DNA from: Opitutaceae bacterium
GTDB taxonomy: Bacteria > Verrucomicrobiota > Verrucomicrobiia > Opitutales > Opitutaceae
Length of the DNA: 50,796 nucleotides
Assembly: GCA_002694885.1 (NCBI GenBank)
Contig: NZNM01000159.1
Span: 1-50,796 of the forward strand
Reading direction: 5' to 3'
Shown: positions 35,963 to 45,917 of the stretch, one piece after another
Layout: every line of letters begins with the position of its first letter
Numbering within the stretch: the stretch's first letter is position 1
Position numbers and translations under genes: made by a program
Notes under the pieces: generated by a model
Told to the model about the DNA's origin: nothing
Database searches by the model: none
The model's input: only the letters and a program-made list of their open reading frames with translations

Positions 35963-36460
35963 ATGAAATTACGAATTGGCCAAGGCTATGACATCCACCC
36001 CCTGAAAGAGGGTAGACCGATGATACTCGGCGGCGTATCATTCGATACGCCCTACGGGCTGGATGGACATTCCGATGCAGACGCTCTCACCCACGCCATA
36101 TGCGATTCTCTTCTTGGGGCCGCCGGCCTTGAAGATATTGGGCACCAATTTCCCAATACAGACCCCAGGTACAAGGATATTGATTCTCAAGAACTCCTGA
36201 GAGAAGTCGTCTCTAAACTAGGAGAAAAGGGATTCACCATAGAGAATATTGACGCTACTGTCGTTGCCGAGAAACCGAAAATTGGCTCGCGCATCGAGGA
36301 AATGAAACGACGCCTATCCTTAAGCGCTAATATTTCCGAAGAGCAAATCGGCATTAAAGCGACCACTAACGAAGAATTGGGCGCAATCGGGCGAGGCGAA
36401 GGGATCGCCGCCTACGCCAGCTGCCTTATCCAGAAGAAACCTACCTCGACCTGGTCCTAA
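35963..36460 (+). CDS. ispF: 2-C-methyl-D-erythritol 2,4-cyclodiphosphate synthase
   Basis: Fifth MEP pathway enzyme, 165 residues (usual 155-160). The zinc ligands are in GYDIHPL (D and H near residues 9-11) and GHSDADALTHA (H43 region). LGAAGLEDIGHQFPNTDPRYK and the KATTNEELGAIGRGEGIAA segment are strongly conserved. It is 27 bp after ispD in the classical ispD-ispF order. The C terminus has 10 extra residues. Confidence 0.95.
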   Translation: MKLRIGQGYDIHPLKEGRPMILGGVSFDTPYGLDGHSDADALTHAICDSLLGAAGLEDIGHQFPNTDPRYKDIDSQELLREVVSKLGEKGFTIENIDATVVAEKPKIGSRIEEMKRRLSLSANISEEQIGIKATTNEELGAIGRGEGIAAYASCLIQKKPTSTWS

Positions 36461-36539
36461 GCTTCCTGACCAATCCAATTTTGCGGACCCCAAAAGCCAA
36501 TTTGCTGCCACAATAGAACTGAATGAATTGCGTGAAACT

Positions 36540-38141
36540 ATGAAACTTGCCCAAATTCTTGTCCTAGGAACCCTGGCGTTCTTTCCGTCTCTTTTCGCAA
36601 ATACGCCCGCGGACGAAGCCGCCCAGAACCAAATCCTGTTTTTTGGCAATACCTCCGAGCCCCCCAGCCTGGACCCGCACATCAACTCGTCCGTAAACGG
36701 CAGTCGAATCGTAAACTGCTTGATGGAAGGACTAATCTCCTACCACCGTGATGACGACAATATACCCGAGCCCGGTGTCGCCGAATCTTGGAGTCACGAT
36801 GGATCCTACCGGATATGGACTTTCCGATTCCGCAACAATGCTAAATGGTCGAACGGAGATCCGGTAACTGCCCAAGATTTTGTCTATTCCTACAATCGCA
36901 TACTAAACCCGGAGCTCGGGGCTAGATACGCGCAACTTCTCTACGCCATAAAGAATGCCCAAGCTTACAACGAATCCAAAGTCCCATTCTCAGACGTAGG
37001 TGTACGAGCCATTGACGAACACACTTTGGAAATCGAACTTGAAGGTCCAACTCCACACTTTCCCAACATGGTTAAGCACGCTTCTTGGTTCCCCGTTCAC
37101 CCTCCAACGATTGAATCTGCTGGCGGCATGGTAAAACAAGACTCCAATTGGACTCGGGAGAATTATGTGGGCAACGGAGCCTTCACATTGAAGGAATGGA
37201 GCATGAACAAGGTCATTATAGTGGAAAAGAATCCAATGTACTGGGACGCTGATAAGGTTCGACTGAAAGAAGTGCACTTCTTCCCCACCGAAAGCGCCAA
37301 CACCGATAATCAGCGGTTTGATGCTGGTTCCAACCACTATGTTAATACCATCCCCAGCGATCTCATTCCCACTTATATGGAAAATGGTGAACCTAGTCTG
37401 AGAGAAGAACCATACCTAGGGACGTATTTTTACCGATTCAATACCCGAAAAAAGCCATTGAACGACGTTCGCGTTCGGCGAGCCTTAACCTTGGCCATCA
37501 ATCAAAGAGCAATCGTCCGGAGAATTACCAAAGGCGGGCAAACTCCAGCAACAGGATATACGCCGCCAGGAATATCTGGATACAAAGCGCCCGAGCTTGT
37601 AAAGTACAATCCCAGAGATGCCAGAAATCTGCTTGCCGAAGCAGGCTATCCCGGAGGCGAGGGATTCCCTAAACTTACCCTTATCTACAACACTACCGAG
37701 GCCCACCGCGACATCGCAATCGCCATTCAGCAAATGTGGAAAAGCGTTCTCGGAATCGATATTGATCTAAGAAACCAAGAATGGAAGGTATTCTTGGATA
37801 CAGTCCAGCAAGGCGACTACGACATAGCGCGAGCGGGATGGATTGGCGACTACATGTATCCCGATACATTCCTTTTCATGTGGACAACAGGGAATGGCAA
37901 CAATGAGACAGGCTGGAGCAATGCGAAATACGATAAACTAATCTCAGATTCCTACTTGGAAGCCGATCCGGAAAAACGGCTCAAAATGCTCTACGATGCG
38001 GAGACGATTCTGCTAGAAGAAATGCCCATCGCTCCGATTTACTTCTATACTCGCAATTACAGATTGGATACGAGAGTGAGAGGCTGGAATCCGAAACTCT
38101 TGGACAACCATCCATTCAAGTACGTTTATTTCGAAAATTGA
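36540..38141 (+). CDS. oppA: Peptide/oligopeptide ABC transporter binding protein
   Basis: A 533-residue family 5 solute-binding protein read from ATG 36540, with a signal peptide (about 1-20, SLFAN) and no lipobox cysteine. Conserved are GNTSEPPSLDPHINSS, PGVAESWSHDG, the WSNGDPVTAQDFVYSYNRIL stretch, GAFTLKEWSMNKVI and DVRVRRALTLAINQRAIV. It is followed by the two permease genes, giving an OppABC-like importer for peptides. OppA is the closest type; other family 5 ligands (nickel, sugars) cannot be excluded. Confidence 0.9.
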   Translation: MKLAQILVLGTLAFFPSLFANTPADEAAQNQILFFGNTSEPPSLDPHINSSVNGSRIVNCLMEGLISYHRDDDNIPEPGVAESWSHDGSYRIWTFRFRNNAKWSNGDPVTAQDFVYSYNRILNPELGARYAQLLYAIKNAQAYNESKVPFSDVGVRAIDEHTLEIELEGPTPHFPNMVKHASWFPVHPPTIESAGGMVKQDSNWTRENYVGNGAFTLKEWSMNKVIIVEKNPMYWDADKVRLKEVHFFPTESANTDNQRFDAGSNHYVNTIPSDLIPTYMENGEPSLREEPYLGTYFYRFNTRKKPLNDVRVRRALTLAINQRAIVRRITKGGQTPATGYTPPGISGYKAPELVKYNPRDARNLLAEAGYPGGEGFPKLTLIYNTTEAHRDIAIAIQQMWKSVLGIDIDLRNQEWKVFLDTVQQGDYDIARAGWIGDYMYPDTFLFMWTTGNGNNETGWSNAKYDKLISDSYLEADPEKRLKMLYDAETILLEEMPIAPIYFYTRNYRLDTRVRGWNPKLLDNHPFKYVYFEN

Positions 38142-38207
38142 CAGGGCAGGCCGTTTGCTTCGTAAATTCGCGAAAGCTACAGCTTTTAACCAATAACGAC
38201 CTAGCCA

Positions 38208-39125
38208 TTGATCCGCTTTCTCCTCATTCGCCTGCTTCAATCGGTACCAGTCTTGCTGGCTATCTACACCATCACGTTTGTGATGATAAAAGCGACGCCC
38301 GGAAGCCCATTCGATGATGAGCGAAAAGTCCCCCCCGCTGTCCTGGAAAAGCAAATGGAATACTACGGGTATGGGGACTCGCTCTTGAGCCAATATGTGA
38401 ATCTGCTCTACCGCCACATTACCTTCGACTTCCCCCCCATAGCCAGTGTGCCCGGATTGACCTCTGGCGATATCATTAAAGAGCATTTTGGCACCTCCAT
38501 AGAGCTCGGACTACTCGGAATGGCCGCTGCTTTGCTAATTGGCATCCCAGCGGGGATTCTAGCTTCCTGGAAAAAGAACACCGTATTTGATTATATCCCC
38601 ATGAGTTTGTCGATGACAGGCATTTGCCTACCGACTTTCGTCATTGGGCCCATTTTGGCGCTCGTTTTCGCCCTACAATTGAAGTGGACTCCAGTTTCCG
38701 GCTGGTTCGGTTGGGAATATCGCATTCTTCCGGCTCTCACCTTGGGTCTTTTTTACTCCGCTTATATCGCCCGCATGACGCGAGGAGGCATGCTTGAAGT
38801 GCTTGGCTTGGACTACATCCGTACCGCCCGAGCGAAAGGCCTCTCCAACGCCGCGGTCGTTTTCAAGCACGCGCTCCGCGGAGGCATCATGCCTGTAGTC
38901 TCTTTTCTGGGACCCGCCATTGCAGGCGTTATAAGCGGATCATTCGTCGTGGAAACGATATTCCAAGTACCCGGTCTAGGGCGGCACTTTGTGCAAGCTG
39001 CTCTCAATCGTGACCACTCACTAATAGTGACGACTGTATTCTTTTATGCGATACTGATTATAGTAGCCAACATAATCGTTGATATTGTTCAAATCTATTT
39101 GAACCCAAAACTTCGTTACGATTGA
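38208..39125 (+). CDS. oppB: ABC transporter permease, OppB type
   Basis: A 305-residue permease with six transmembrane helices and the large periplasmic loop after helix 1 typical of OppB/DppB (KATPGSPFDDERKV). The EAA loop for ATPase contact reads YIRTARAKGLSNAAVVFKHALRGG (near 203-226). TTG at 38208 is the start (MIRFLLIRLLQS); no ATG fits. Its stop overlaps the oppC start by 1 bp. Confidence 0.9.
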   Translation: MIRFLLIRLLQSVPVLLAIYTITFVMIKATPGSPFDDERKVPPAVLEKQMEYYGYGDSLLSQYVNLLYRHITFDFPPIASVPGLTSGDIIKEHFGTSIELGLLGMAAALLIGIPAGILASWKKNTVFDYIPMSLSMTGICLPTFVIGPILALVFALQLKWTPVSGWFGWEYRILPALTLGLFYSAYIARMTRGGMLEVLGLDYIRTARAKGLSNAAVVFKHALRGGIMPVVSFLGPAIAGVISGSFVVETIFQVPGLGRHFVQAALNRDHSLIVTTVFFYAILIIVANIIVDIVQIYLNPKLRYD

Positions 39126-40216
39126 TGGCGCAAATTCGGCTCAGCCCAAATGAGAGCAAGCTTCCCTCGTCCGAAGGTCTGGTGGAACCGCGTTCTCTGA
39201 CAAACGATGCCTGGCTGAGGCTCCGCAAGAATCGGCTCGCCATGTTTGGGCTAGTTTTTTTCGCCTGTATCACGATCCTATCCTTCTTGGGACCGCTATT
39301 TTACCAACACAGTCCCGAAAGCATTTCTCTTTCTCTCGGCAGCCAACCCCCATTCACTCGCGTCCAATTGATCGAGGTTCGATTCGATGAGGAAAAGGCC
39401 ACTCCCGACGAAGTTATCACCACCGATGAATTCATCGATATCTATGCCGATGATCCAGAATCAGATCTAGCAAAGCTTAACAATAAGACGCAAACCGACA
39501 TAATTGGAATCTATTTTAAGCGACTAGATCGTTTCCATATTTTGGGTACAGACACCAAAGGCCGGGATACGCTCGCCCGGATAATGCAAGGAGGGCGCAT
39601 TTCCCTGGGAGTCGGATTCGTCGCTACCATCGTCGCTCTACTGATAGGCGTTGCCTACGGATCTATTTCTGGATACGTTGGCGGAAAGGTCGACTCTTTC
39701 ATGATGAGGCTCGTGGACATACTTTATGCACTGCCTTTTCTCATATTCGTAATTCTGCTCATGATCGCATTTCAGGATTTTGAACATCAATTGATCCTGA
39801 TCTTCATCGCTATTGGAGCAGTTGAGTGGCTTACGATGGCTCGAATAGTTCGCGGCCAGGTTAACAACATTAAAAGCATGGAATTCGTCGAGGCCGCTCG
39901 AGCCAACGGCGTTTCCACCGCATCGATTATCATCCGCCATCTAGCCCCTAATATCCTGGGGCCGGTAATAGTCTATGCAACTCTGCTCATTCCCGCGGTT
40001 ATGCTGTTGGAATCCACCCTTTCATTTCTCGGGCTCGGCGTGCAGGAGCCAAGCGCGTCTTGGGGAACGCTAATCAAGGACGGCGCTGACCGTATGGCCT
40101 CCTATCCCTGGCTTCTCGTAGTGCCCTCCCTATTCTTCTCGCTAACCCTTTTCGCTATGAATTTCTTGGGCGATGGGCTGCGAGATGCTCTGGACGTAAA
40201 ATCATCGAAAGACTGA
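39125..40216 (+). CDS. oppC: ABC transporter permease, OppC type
   Basis: A 363-residue permease. Helix 1 (about 38-60) is followed by an unusually long periplasmic segment of about 100 residues before GTDTKGRDTLARIMQGGRISL, the standard OppC entry to the permease core. The EAA loop is FVEAARANGVSTASIIIRHLAPN (near 257-279). ATG 39125 overlaps the oppB stop (TGATG). No oppD/oppF ATPase gene follows; the next gene encodes an exporter-type ABC protein, so the ATPases must be shared or encoded elsewhere. Confidence 0.9.
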   Translation: MAQIRLSPNESKLPSSEGLVEPRSLTNDAWLRLRKNRLAMFGLVFFACITILSFLGPLFYQHSPESISLSLGSQPPFTRVQLIEVRFDEEKATPDEVITTDEFIDIYADDPESDLAKLNNKTQTDIIGIYFKRLDRFHILGTDTKGRDTLARIMQGGRISLGVGFVATIVALLIGVAYGSISGYVGGKVDSFMMRLVDILYALPFLIFVILLMIAFQDFEHQLILIFIAIGAVEWLTMARIVRGQVNNIKSMEFVEAARANGVSTASIIIRHLAPNILGPVIVYATLLIPAVMLLESTLSFLGLGVQEPSASWGTLIKDGADRMASYPWLLVVPSLFFSLTLFAMNFLGDGLRDALDVKSSKD

Positions 40217-40248
40217 CCCGCGTCCATGAACTTCAAGTCAAACCGCCT

Positions 40249-41982
40249 ATGCTGAAAGACTTAAAGCTATTTTTGGAGTTGCTACATCCCTACAGGCATC
40301 GCGTTCGGCTAGCTCTCGTTATTGGAGGAATAGCCGGGCTATGCACGGGGGCGGGGATCACAATCGGGGCTGAAAAACTCTTCGGCATCGTTCTCAATGG
40401 CTCTCGTGGGATGCCAACGGGCTCGGTCATCGCAATAGCCAGTATATTTCCGATCCTCTTTCTCGTTATCGGCATATGCACTTTCCTGAGCGCCTATCAC
40501 TTGAACCACGCGGGCTTGAGCGTCATACGCGATTTGCGGGCAGAGATGTTCTCCCACATCCAGCGACTGCCCCTAGCCTTCTTTCAAACCAAGAAGACTG
40601 GCGACCTCATCGCTCGCTTAACCGCCGACACGCAAGCGATGCAATACGCCCTCACCATAACGGGACGCGATCTCGCGATCGCCCCGCTGACCTTTCTCGG
40701 GGCAGTTGGTATGCTGGCTTACAAAGGCTGGGAACATGATGGCGTAATTTACATTTACTGCAGCATCGCCCTGCTCCCTCTGGTGATCTTCCCAGTAAGG
40801 AAACTAACTCAGAAGCTGGGGCAGAAAGCCAAAGCCCAGCAAGAGGAGCTAGCCACCGTCACCAACGACCTTTCCCAGAATATTGGGGCGGCAAAAGAGG
40901 TGCGGGCCTTCAACCTTCAATATAGGGAGAATGATCGGTTCGCATCCAGACTATCCGAGTTGTTTCGCTCGCAAATGAAGGTCGTTAAATACACATTTTC
41001 TCTCTCCCCGTTCGTTGAGATCATCTCCTCAGTTGGCCTGGCATCGGCTTTCGTCATCGGCTACTACAAAGGAGTTAGCGGGGAAGTATTCATCGCCATA
41101 TTTGCCGCCCTTTATTTCAGCTACGCCCCCATAAAGCGAATAAGCTATCTCGCAGGGGAACTAAAAAAGGGCGCTGAATCCCTAAAGCGGATACGAGAAA
41201 TTCTAGCAGAATCCATAGGGATCGACGAGCCCGATGATCCAGCGGATGTCGGCGACCCTGGAGGCGAGATCGTCTTCAGCGAAGTTTCATTCGCTTATGG
41301 CGATACACCCGCTCTTTCTGGAATATCTACGAAAATCGATCCTGGATGCGTTTGCGCTCTAGTCGGGCCTAGCGGAGCCGGAAAAAGCACCTTTGCCAAT
41401 CTCGTTCCTAGATTCTACGACGTAAGCGCGGGAAGCATTTCGCTAGATGGTATCGATATCCGCAATATCAATACTAGTCAGCTTCGTGAGCAAATTGCCA
41501 TCGTTTCGCAGGATCCCGTGCTTTTCGATGACTCCATAATGGAGAATATCCGACTCGGCCGCCAATCGGCAACCGATGATGAAGTCGCACAGGCCGCCAA
41601 ACAGGCATTCGCCCACGAATTTATAGAAAATCAAGAAAGCGGATACCGTACAATTGTTGGAGAACGTGGAGCCCGGCTGTCCGGCGGGCAAAAGCAGCGT
41701 ATCGCCATCGCACGGGCCTTTCTCCGCGATGCTCCCATCTTGATTTTGGATGAAGCCACTTCCGCTCTGGATTCCGAGAGCGAAGGCAAGGTCCAGCATG
41801 CACTTGAGCGACTCGTCGCAGGCAAAACCGTACTCATGATCGCCCACAGATTCAGCTCCATCAAGATCGCCTCTAAGATTATTGTTTTCGAGGATGGCCA
41901 TATCATCGACGAAGGCAGCCATGCGGCTCTATACGATCGTTGCCTGCTTTACAAAAGCCTCTACGATCAGCAATCAGGCTAA
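40249..41982 (+). CDS. ABC exporter, MsbA/lipid A type
   Basis: A 577-residue half-exporter: six transmembrane helices (about 15-310) fused to an ATPase. Walker A GPSGAGKST is near residue 376, the Q-loop follows in IAIVSQDPVLFDD, the signature LSGGQKQR is near 477, Walker B plus D-loop is ILILDEATSALD near 497, and the H-loop is in LMIAHRFSSI. Intracellular loop 1 (LPLAFFQTKKTGDLIARLTADT) is typical of MsbA-like lipid or drug exporters. It comes 32 bp after oppC, in the same direction. It is followed, convergently, by a glycosyltransferase, so a role in cell-envelope lipid export is plausible but unproven. Confidence 0.88.
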   Translation: MLKDLKLFLELLHPYRHRVRLALVIGGIAGLCTGAGITIGAEKLFGIVLNGSRGMPTGSVIAIASIFPILFLVIGICTFLSAYHLNHAGLSVIRDLRAEMFSHIQRLPLAFFQTKKTGDLIARLTADTQAMQYALTITGRDLAIAPLTFLGAVGMLAYKGWEHDGVIYIYCSIALLPLVIFPVRKLTQKLGQKAKAQQEELATVTNDLSQNIGAAKEVRAFNLQYRENDRFASRLSELFRSQMKVVKYTFSLSPFVEIISSVGLASAFVIGYYKGVSGEVFIAIFAALYFSYAPIKRISYLAGELKKGAESLKRIREILAESIGIDEPDDPADVGDPGGEIVFSEVSFAYGDTPALSGISTKIDPGCVCALVGPSGAGKSTFANLVPRFYDVSAGSISLDGIDIRNINTSQLREQIAIVSQDPVLFDDSIMENIRLGRQSATDDEVAQAAKQAFAHEFIENQESGYRTIVGERGARLSGGQKQRIAIARAFLRDAPILILDEATSALDSESEGKVQHALERLVAGKTVLMIAHRFSSIKIASKIIVFEDGHIIDEGSHAALYDRCLLYKSLYDQQSG

Positions 41983-42017
41983 AGCCCCACCTGGATTGGG
42001 CTATTTCTGACATTCGC

Positions 42018-43112
42018 CTATTCGGAATTAATCGAGCTCCCGTGGCTATTCGATATCCTATAATAGGCGTTCACCAGGTCTTCAGCCTCTCTTTGGATTG
42101 TAAAGGCCGATTCGATACGTTCTCGAGCTGATTCCGCCATACGTTGAAGTTTAAGGGGATCATCGGCCATTTGGACAAATCGTTCTCGGATATCGGTGGC
42201 GCTGCCACAATCCACTAGAAAGCCATCCTTTCCATCCCTGACCACCAGTTCAAACCCGCCGGTTCGGCTAGCGATAACGGGAGCGCCGGAACTCATAGCC
42301 TCTAAGCAAGTCAACCCGAAGCCCTCGACACGGGATACCGAGGCAACCATCGACATGGCTCCGTAGAGGGCTGGCAATTCCTTGAAATCAACTTCGCCAA
42401 GCCAAACAAAACGGTCTGCCAAACCAGCTTTTCTTATTTGGTCTTTCAGCCCCTGAACAAAAGGCTCATGCTTAGGCGTGGTCTTTCCGACGATTACCGC
42501 GGTATACTCCGGAAATCGAGGCAATGCGTCGATCATTGCTTCAACAAATAAATCCACGCCTTTTTGAGGACGAATTCGCCCGAATATGCCGATACCTCTC
42601 GATCCAGGTAACCCCAATTCCCTCCATGCCATCGATTTGTCTTTAATAAACGGATACGAATCAACATCGATTCCATGGGGAATAACAAAATCCGCAGTTC
42701 GATCCAAAAAGCTTCCGGCTCTCTCGGAAGTGGTAATGATGGCATCCATACGATGATACAGAAATCGCGTGTAACGACTATGCTTTCGTTGAGCTGTTGA
42801 GGTAAAGACCAGCCTCAAGTCTCTCCTGTAAAGCTTCTTTAAGACTAAGCCCCATAGCATTTCAATATTGCGGCGGGCATGGTAAACGCGGGTAAAGCCA
42901 TCGTCTAACGGCTTTTTGGTGATTCTCAGCAGTTCGCGAAAACGAACGACTGGAAGGTCGCCCTTTACGAAGGCGTCTCCCCAAATCACGAGCGGGATCA
43001 TTTCCATCTGATAGGGCAAGGTTTGCAGCATGGTGGAAGTCACCCCTGAAAATCGCCGCCCCAAATTCGGGAGGATCAATCTGGGCGTTGGCTGCGCTTC
43101 GGTCTTCTCCAT
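42018..43112 (-). CDS. Glycosyltransferase family 4 protein
   Basis: A 364-residue GT-B enzyme of the GT4 group. IPHGIDVDSYPF (near 143) lies at the domain junction, GIFGRIRPQKGVDLFVEAM (near 172-190) binds nucleotide, and the E-x7-E retaining-enzyme motif is EGFGLTCLEAMSSGAPVIAS (near 268). The N-terminal acceptor domain contains TSTAQRKHSRYTRFLYHRMD, similar to lipopolysaccharide-core or exopolysaccharide transferases. It is convergent with the MsbA-like exporter, 35 bp between stops. Donor and acceptor sugars are unknown. Confidence 0.88.
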   Translation of the reverse strand: MEKTEAQPTPRLILPNLGRRFSGVTSTMLQTLPYQMEMIPLVIWGDAFVKGDLPVVRFRELLRITKKPLDDGFTRVYHARRNIEMLWGLVLKKLYRRDLRLVFTSTAQRKHSRYTRFLYHRMDAIITTSERAGSFLDRTADFVIPHGIDVDSYPFIKDKSMAWRELGLPGSRGIGIFGRIRPQKGVDLFVEAMIDALPRFPEYTAVIVGKTTPKHEPFVQGLKDQIRKAGLADRFVWLGEVDFKELPALYGAMSMVASVSRVEGFGLTCLEAMSSGAPVIASRTGGFELVVRDGKDGFLVDCGSATDIRERFVQMADDPLKLQRMAESARERIESAFTIQREAEDLVNAYYRISNSHGSSINSE

Positions 43113-43228
43113 AGATCAAAGGCGGGAAGTATCAGGAGGATCTCCTCCGCGGCAAGTCGCCTTTAGCGAAGGCTCTTTTCCTGTCAGGATAGAGGTTAAA
43201 TGCTCGAGCTGAAGCATCGAGCTACCAA

Positions 43229-43798
43229 TCAAACCATGATATCATGAACCACGCGTCCGTGGACGTCGGTGAGGCGAAAGTCTCGACCCGCATAGCGATA
43301 GGTCAATTCTTCGTGATTGATCCCGAGCAAATGCAAGATCGTGGCATGGAAGTCGTGAACATGCACCGGATTCTCTTCCACCAACATGCCCAACTCGTCG
43401 CTGGAGCCATAGACCATGCCTCCTTTAACGCCTCCCCCGGCTAGCAACATGGAGAAAGCCGTGCTGTGGTGATCCCGACCCGCAGCTACATCCTCTTTGT
43501 GGAGCTGTGTGTAAGGTGTACGACCAAACTCGCCTCCCCAAATAACCAGCGTATCCTCGAGAAGACCTCTTCGCTTTAGATCCGTGATCAATGCCGCCCC
43601 GGCTTTGACCATTGGGAGGCTTTGCGGTTGCGGCTTCCGGAAAGCCCAGAATTCCCGAGTTGCTTCCCAATCAACTCCTCGTTTCAGAGCTTCAGACCGC
43701 TCCGCGATCTCTGAGGAGGCTTTGTCCTCCCCCCATACGGTCGACATTTCTAAGCACATCGCCAATAGGGAGAAAAGCGCTACTCGGGACAAAAACAC
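43229..43798 (-). pseudogene. DUF1549/DUF1553 - DUF1501 chimeric remnant
   Basis: A 189-codon open frame made of two unrelated ends. Residues 1-62 are a signal peptide and the start of a DUF1549/DUF1553 planctomycete-type protein ([14 protein letters not shown] resembles the family's HWAFQP...P segment). From about residue 66 it is the C-terminal third of a DUF1501 protein ([74 protein letters not shown]). In related genomes the two families are usually neighbours, the DUF1549/1553 gene first. A deletion of several kilobases from one into the other, in frame, explains this gene best. A functional short protein is possible but less likely. Confidence 0.75.
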
Positions 43799-43996
43799 GC
43801 CCTAACTCCTAGCAGGTAAGCCCCTGGAAAGCTAGTTCAATTTTGACTGGCGAATGCCAACATTTTCTGAGACAAACCCCTCTTCTCAGGTATCGAAATT
43901 TCAACAGATTTTCCTTGAAACCAGATCCAAAAAGTTGGCGTTAACTCTAACGATTTGGTCAGCCTCTTAATATAGACCTCACCCACTATTCCCCCT

Positions 43997-44491
43997 ATGA
44001 AAACCATCCTTCTATCCCGTCTACCTTTACGATTATTCCTGGCGTTTGCAGTCGGCGCCTTCGCCAGCTTGTCCCATACGGCCCAGGCTCAGGAACTCTC
44101 CGCGGAAGAAAAGCAGAAGCGCATCAAGATGATCGAAAAGCGGGTTAACGAGCAAACCTACGATTTTCTAGACAAGATGGGCGAAATGGAGGGGGAAACC
44201 GTACAGGCAATCGGAACCCAATTGCAGCGGTTTTTCTATCTACGCCAACTCGTTCAAGCAAAAATTCAGGCCGCCCGCCAATCCGCAGGCGACAACCCGC
44301 GAGCACGCCGCCAGGCGATGATGCCAATAAGAGAAGAACTGACGTCACTGTATGCCCAACTGAACAAAGGAGCAAAAAAGGCCCTCAGCAAAAAAGAGCT
44401 AAAGCAATTCAACAAAGTCCTGAAAGAAGTAGCTCCACAACCCCAACAAGGCCGTGGAGGTCCCGGTGGCGGCGGACGCGGGGGACGCTAA
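43997..44491 (+). CDS. Small exported helical protein of unknown function
   Basis: A 164-residue protein with a signal peptide (about 1-31, HTAQAQ). The mature part is highly charged and helical (EEKQKRIKMIEKRVNEQ, QLVQAKIQAARQ, LNKGAKKALSKKELKQFNKVL). The tail is rich in Gly, Arg and Pro (from about 149). No domain is recognised. ATG 43997 gives a good signal peptide. It is upstream of the diheme cytochrome gene, 222 bp away, and may not be linked to it. Confidence 0.7.
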   Translation: MKTILLSRLPLRLFLAFAVGAFASLSHTAQAQELSAEEKQKRIKMIEKRVNEQTYDFLDKMGEMEGETVQAIGTQLQRFFYLRQLVQAKIQAARQSAGDNPRARRQAMMPIREELTSLYAQLNKGAKKALSKKELKQFNKVLKEVAPQPQQGRGGPGGGGRGGR

Positions 44492-44713
44492 TAATCAAGC
44501 GCCAGAAGGATCGAGTCGCTCAGGCGACCACATGTTTCTCCCGAAGGGCCTGCCCAACAGGAGAAGGGGGTCGAGATTTTTTACTCTTTGCATTTGATCC
44601 TCTAGGGTCTATTGTAGCCTGAGTTAAACTTCTATGAATTGTATTCAATAATTGGTTACAATAAATTTTCCTCGTCCTCCTCAGATTCGAATTCACGCGT
44701 TCGCTTTAACTGC

Positions 44714-45772
44714 ATGAAGCCTCTACATCAACTGCAAAGACTATCACAAATTCAAACGGCGATCGGAGCCATCACTATTCTGCTTCTCCAAAGCATTTCC
44801 TTCTCAGAGGACTCACTCCCAGACCATCTGGTCGAGCTGGCTTGGGCCTACGCAATCGAGACAGAGCCCAATCCTCCCTTCGAGGATCACGGCGGCACCT
44901 ACGGACTTCCCGGTACACCGAAACGCTTTACTCGCGAGCAGATCATTGGCGCCAAAGACGGGGTTCGGTTCCAAACCGCTCCCGCCGATTGGTTTCCACA
45001 GGACCATCCGGAAATGCCGGAAATCTATGCCTACGGGGATCCCGACAGAAAGATTATAGCCTGCGCCCTCTGTCACTACCCAAACGGCAAAGGCAAAGCG
45101 GAAAACGCTCCACCCGCGGGTCAAAACAAGGATTATCTGATACAGCAGCTTCTGGATTTTAAGAATGGCCTGCGGAAAAGCGCCGAGCCTCGTAAAACGA
45201 ACTACCAGCTTATGATCGACTGCGCGGTCGGCATGACAGAAGAGGAAATCGAATCTGTTTCCGAATACATGGCTTCGATGCCCTGGACAAAATGGATTCA
45301 AGTCGTCGAAACCGATACCGTACCTAAAACTCGTATACGAGGAGGGTTGCATATTCCACTGGAAGGTGATGAATCGAGAACGGAGCCCATTGGCGATCGG
45401 ATCATCGAAACCCCAGTCCATTCCTATCGCACCGAATTTCTCAGGGATCCACGAGCAGGCTTCATCGCCTACGTTCCGCCTGGTTCCATTGAGAAAGGCA
45501 GAGAGCTCGTCACTTCAGGCGGCGGTAAAACCTTGCAATGCGCGATATGCCACGGACCCGATCTCAATGGCATTGCCAACGTTCCCGGAATAGCCGCTCG
45601 TTCGCCTAGCTACATGGCCCGGCAATTAAACGATATGAAGCAAGGAACCCGAAAGGGTACGATGTCAGCTTTGATGGCGCCAGTCGTTCAAAACCTCAGC
45701 TCCGAGGACATTCTCAATATTGTCGCCTACACAGCATCTCTAGCCGCCCCGCTTCCTGACTACGAAAAATGA
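44714..45772 (+). CDS. Diheme cytochrome c (c4/c553-like)
   Basis: A 352-residue periplasmic protein from ATG 44714; 25 codons upstream to 44639 are in frame but lie before the signal peptide. Two heme c attachment sites are C117-A-L-C-H121 and C276-A-I-C-H280, each in a cytochrome c553-like domain (PNGKGKAENAPP...QLLDFKNG after the first; GPDLNGIANVPGIAARSP, YMARQLNDMKQG after the second). Methionines in MTEEEIESVSEYMASMP and LSSEDILNIVAYTASL regions likely give the sixth ligands. It would carry electrons between periplasmic partners and a terminal oxidase; the partner is not visible. Confidence 0.87.
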   Translation: MKPLHQLQRLSQIQTAIGAITILLLQSISFSEDSLPDHLVELAWAYAIETEPNPPFEDHGGTYGLPGTPKRFTREQIIGAKDGVRFQTAPADWFPQDHPEMPEIYAYGDPDRKIIACALCHYPNGKGKAENAPPAGQNKDYLIQQLLDFKNGLRKSAEPRKTNYQLMIDCAVGMTEEEIESVSEYMASMPWTKWIQVVETDTVPKTRIRGGLHIPLEGDESRTEPIGDRIIETPVHSYRTEFLRDPRAGFIAYVPPGSIEKGRELVTSGGGKTLQCAICHGPDLNGIANVPGIAARSPSYMARQLNDMKQGTRKGTMSALMAPVVQNLSSEDILNIVAYTASLAAPLPDYEK

Positions 45773-45917
45773 AGCCCAAGGGCTCTTTCCTATCCCCAGG
45801 AACCCAATTATTCTGAATACAGTTAAAGACTGTCCGTGATTGCATCGAGAGCGACTCGCTCTCAATAATCCAGTCTTACAAATCAGACTTTTAAAACGAA
45901 CCCAAACCATCTATCAA

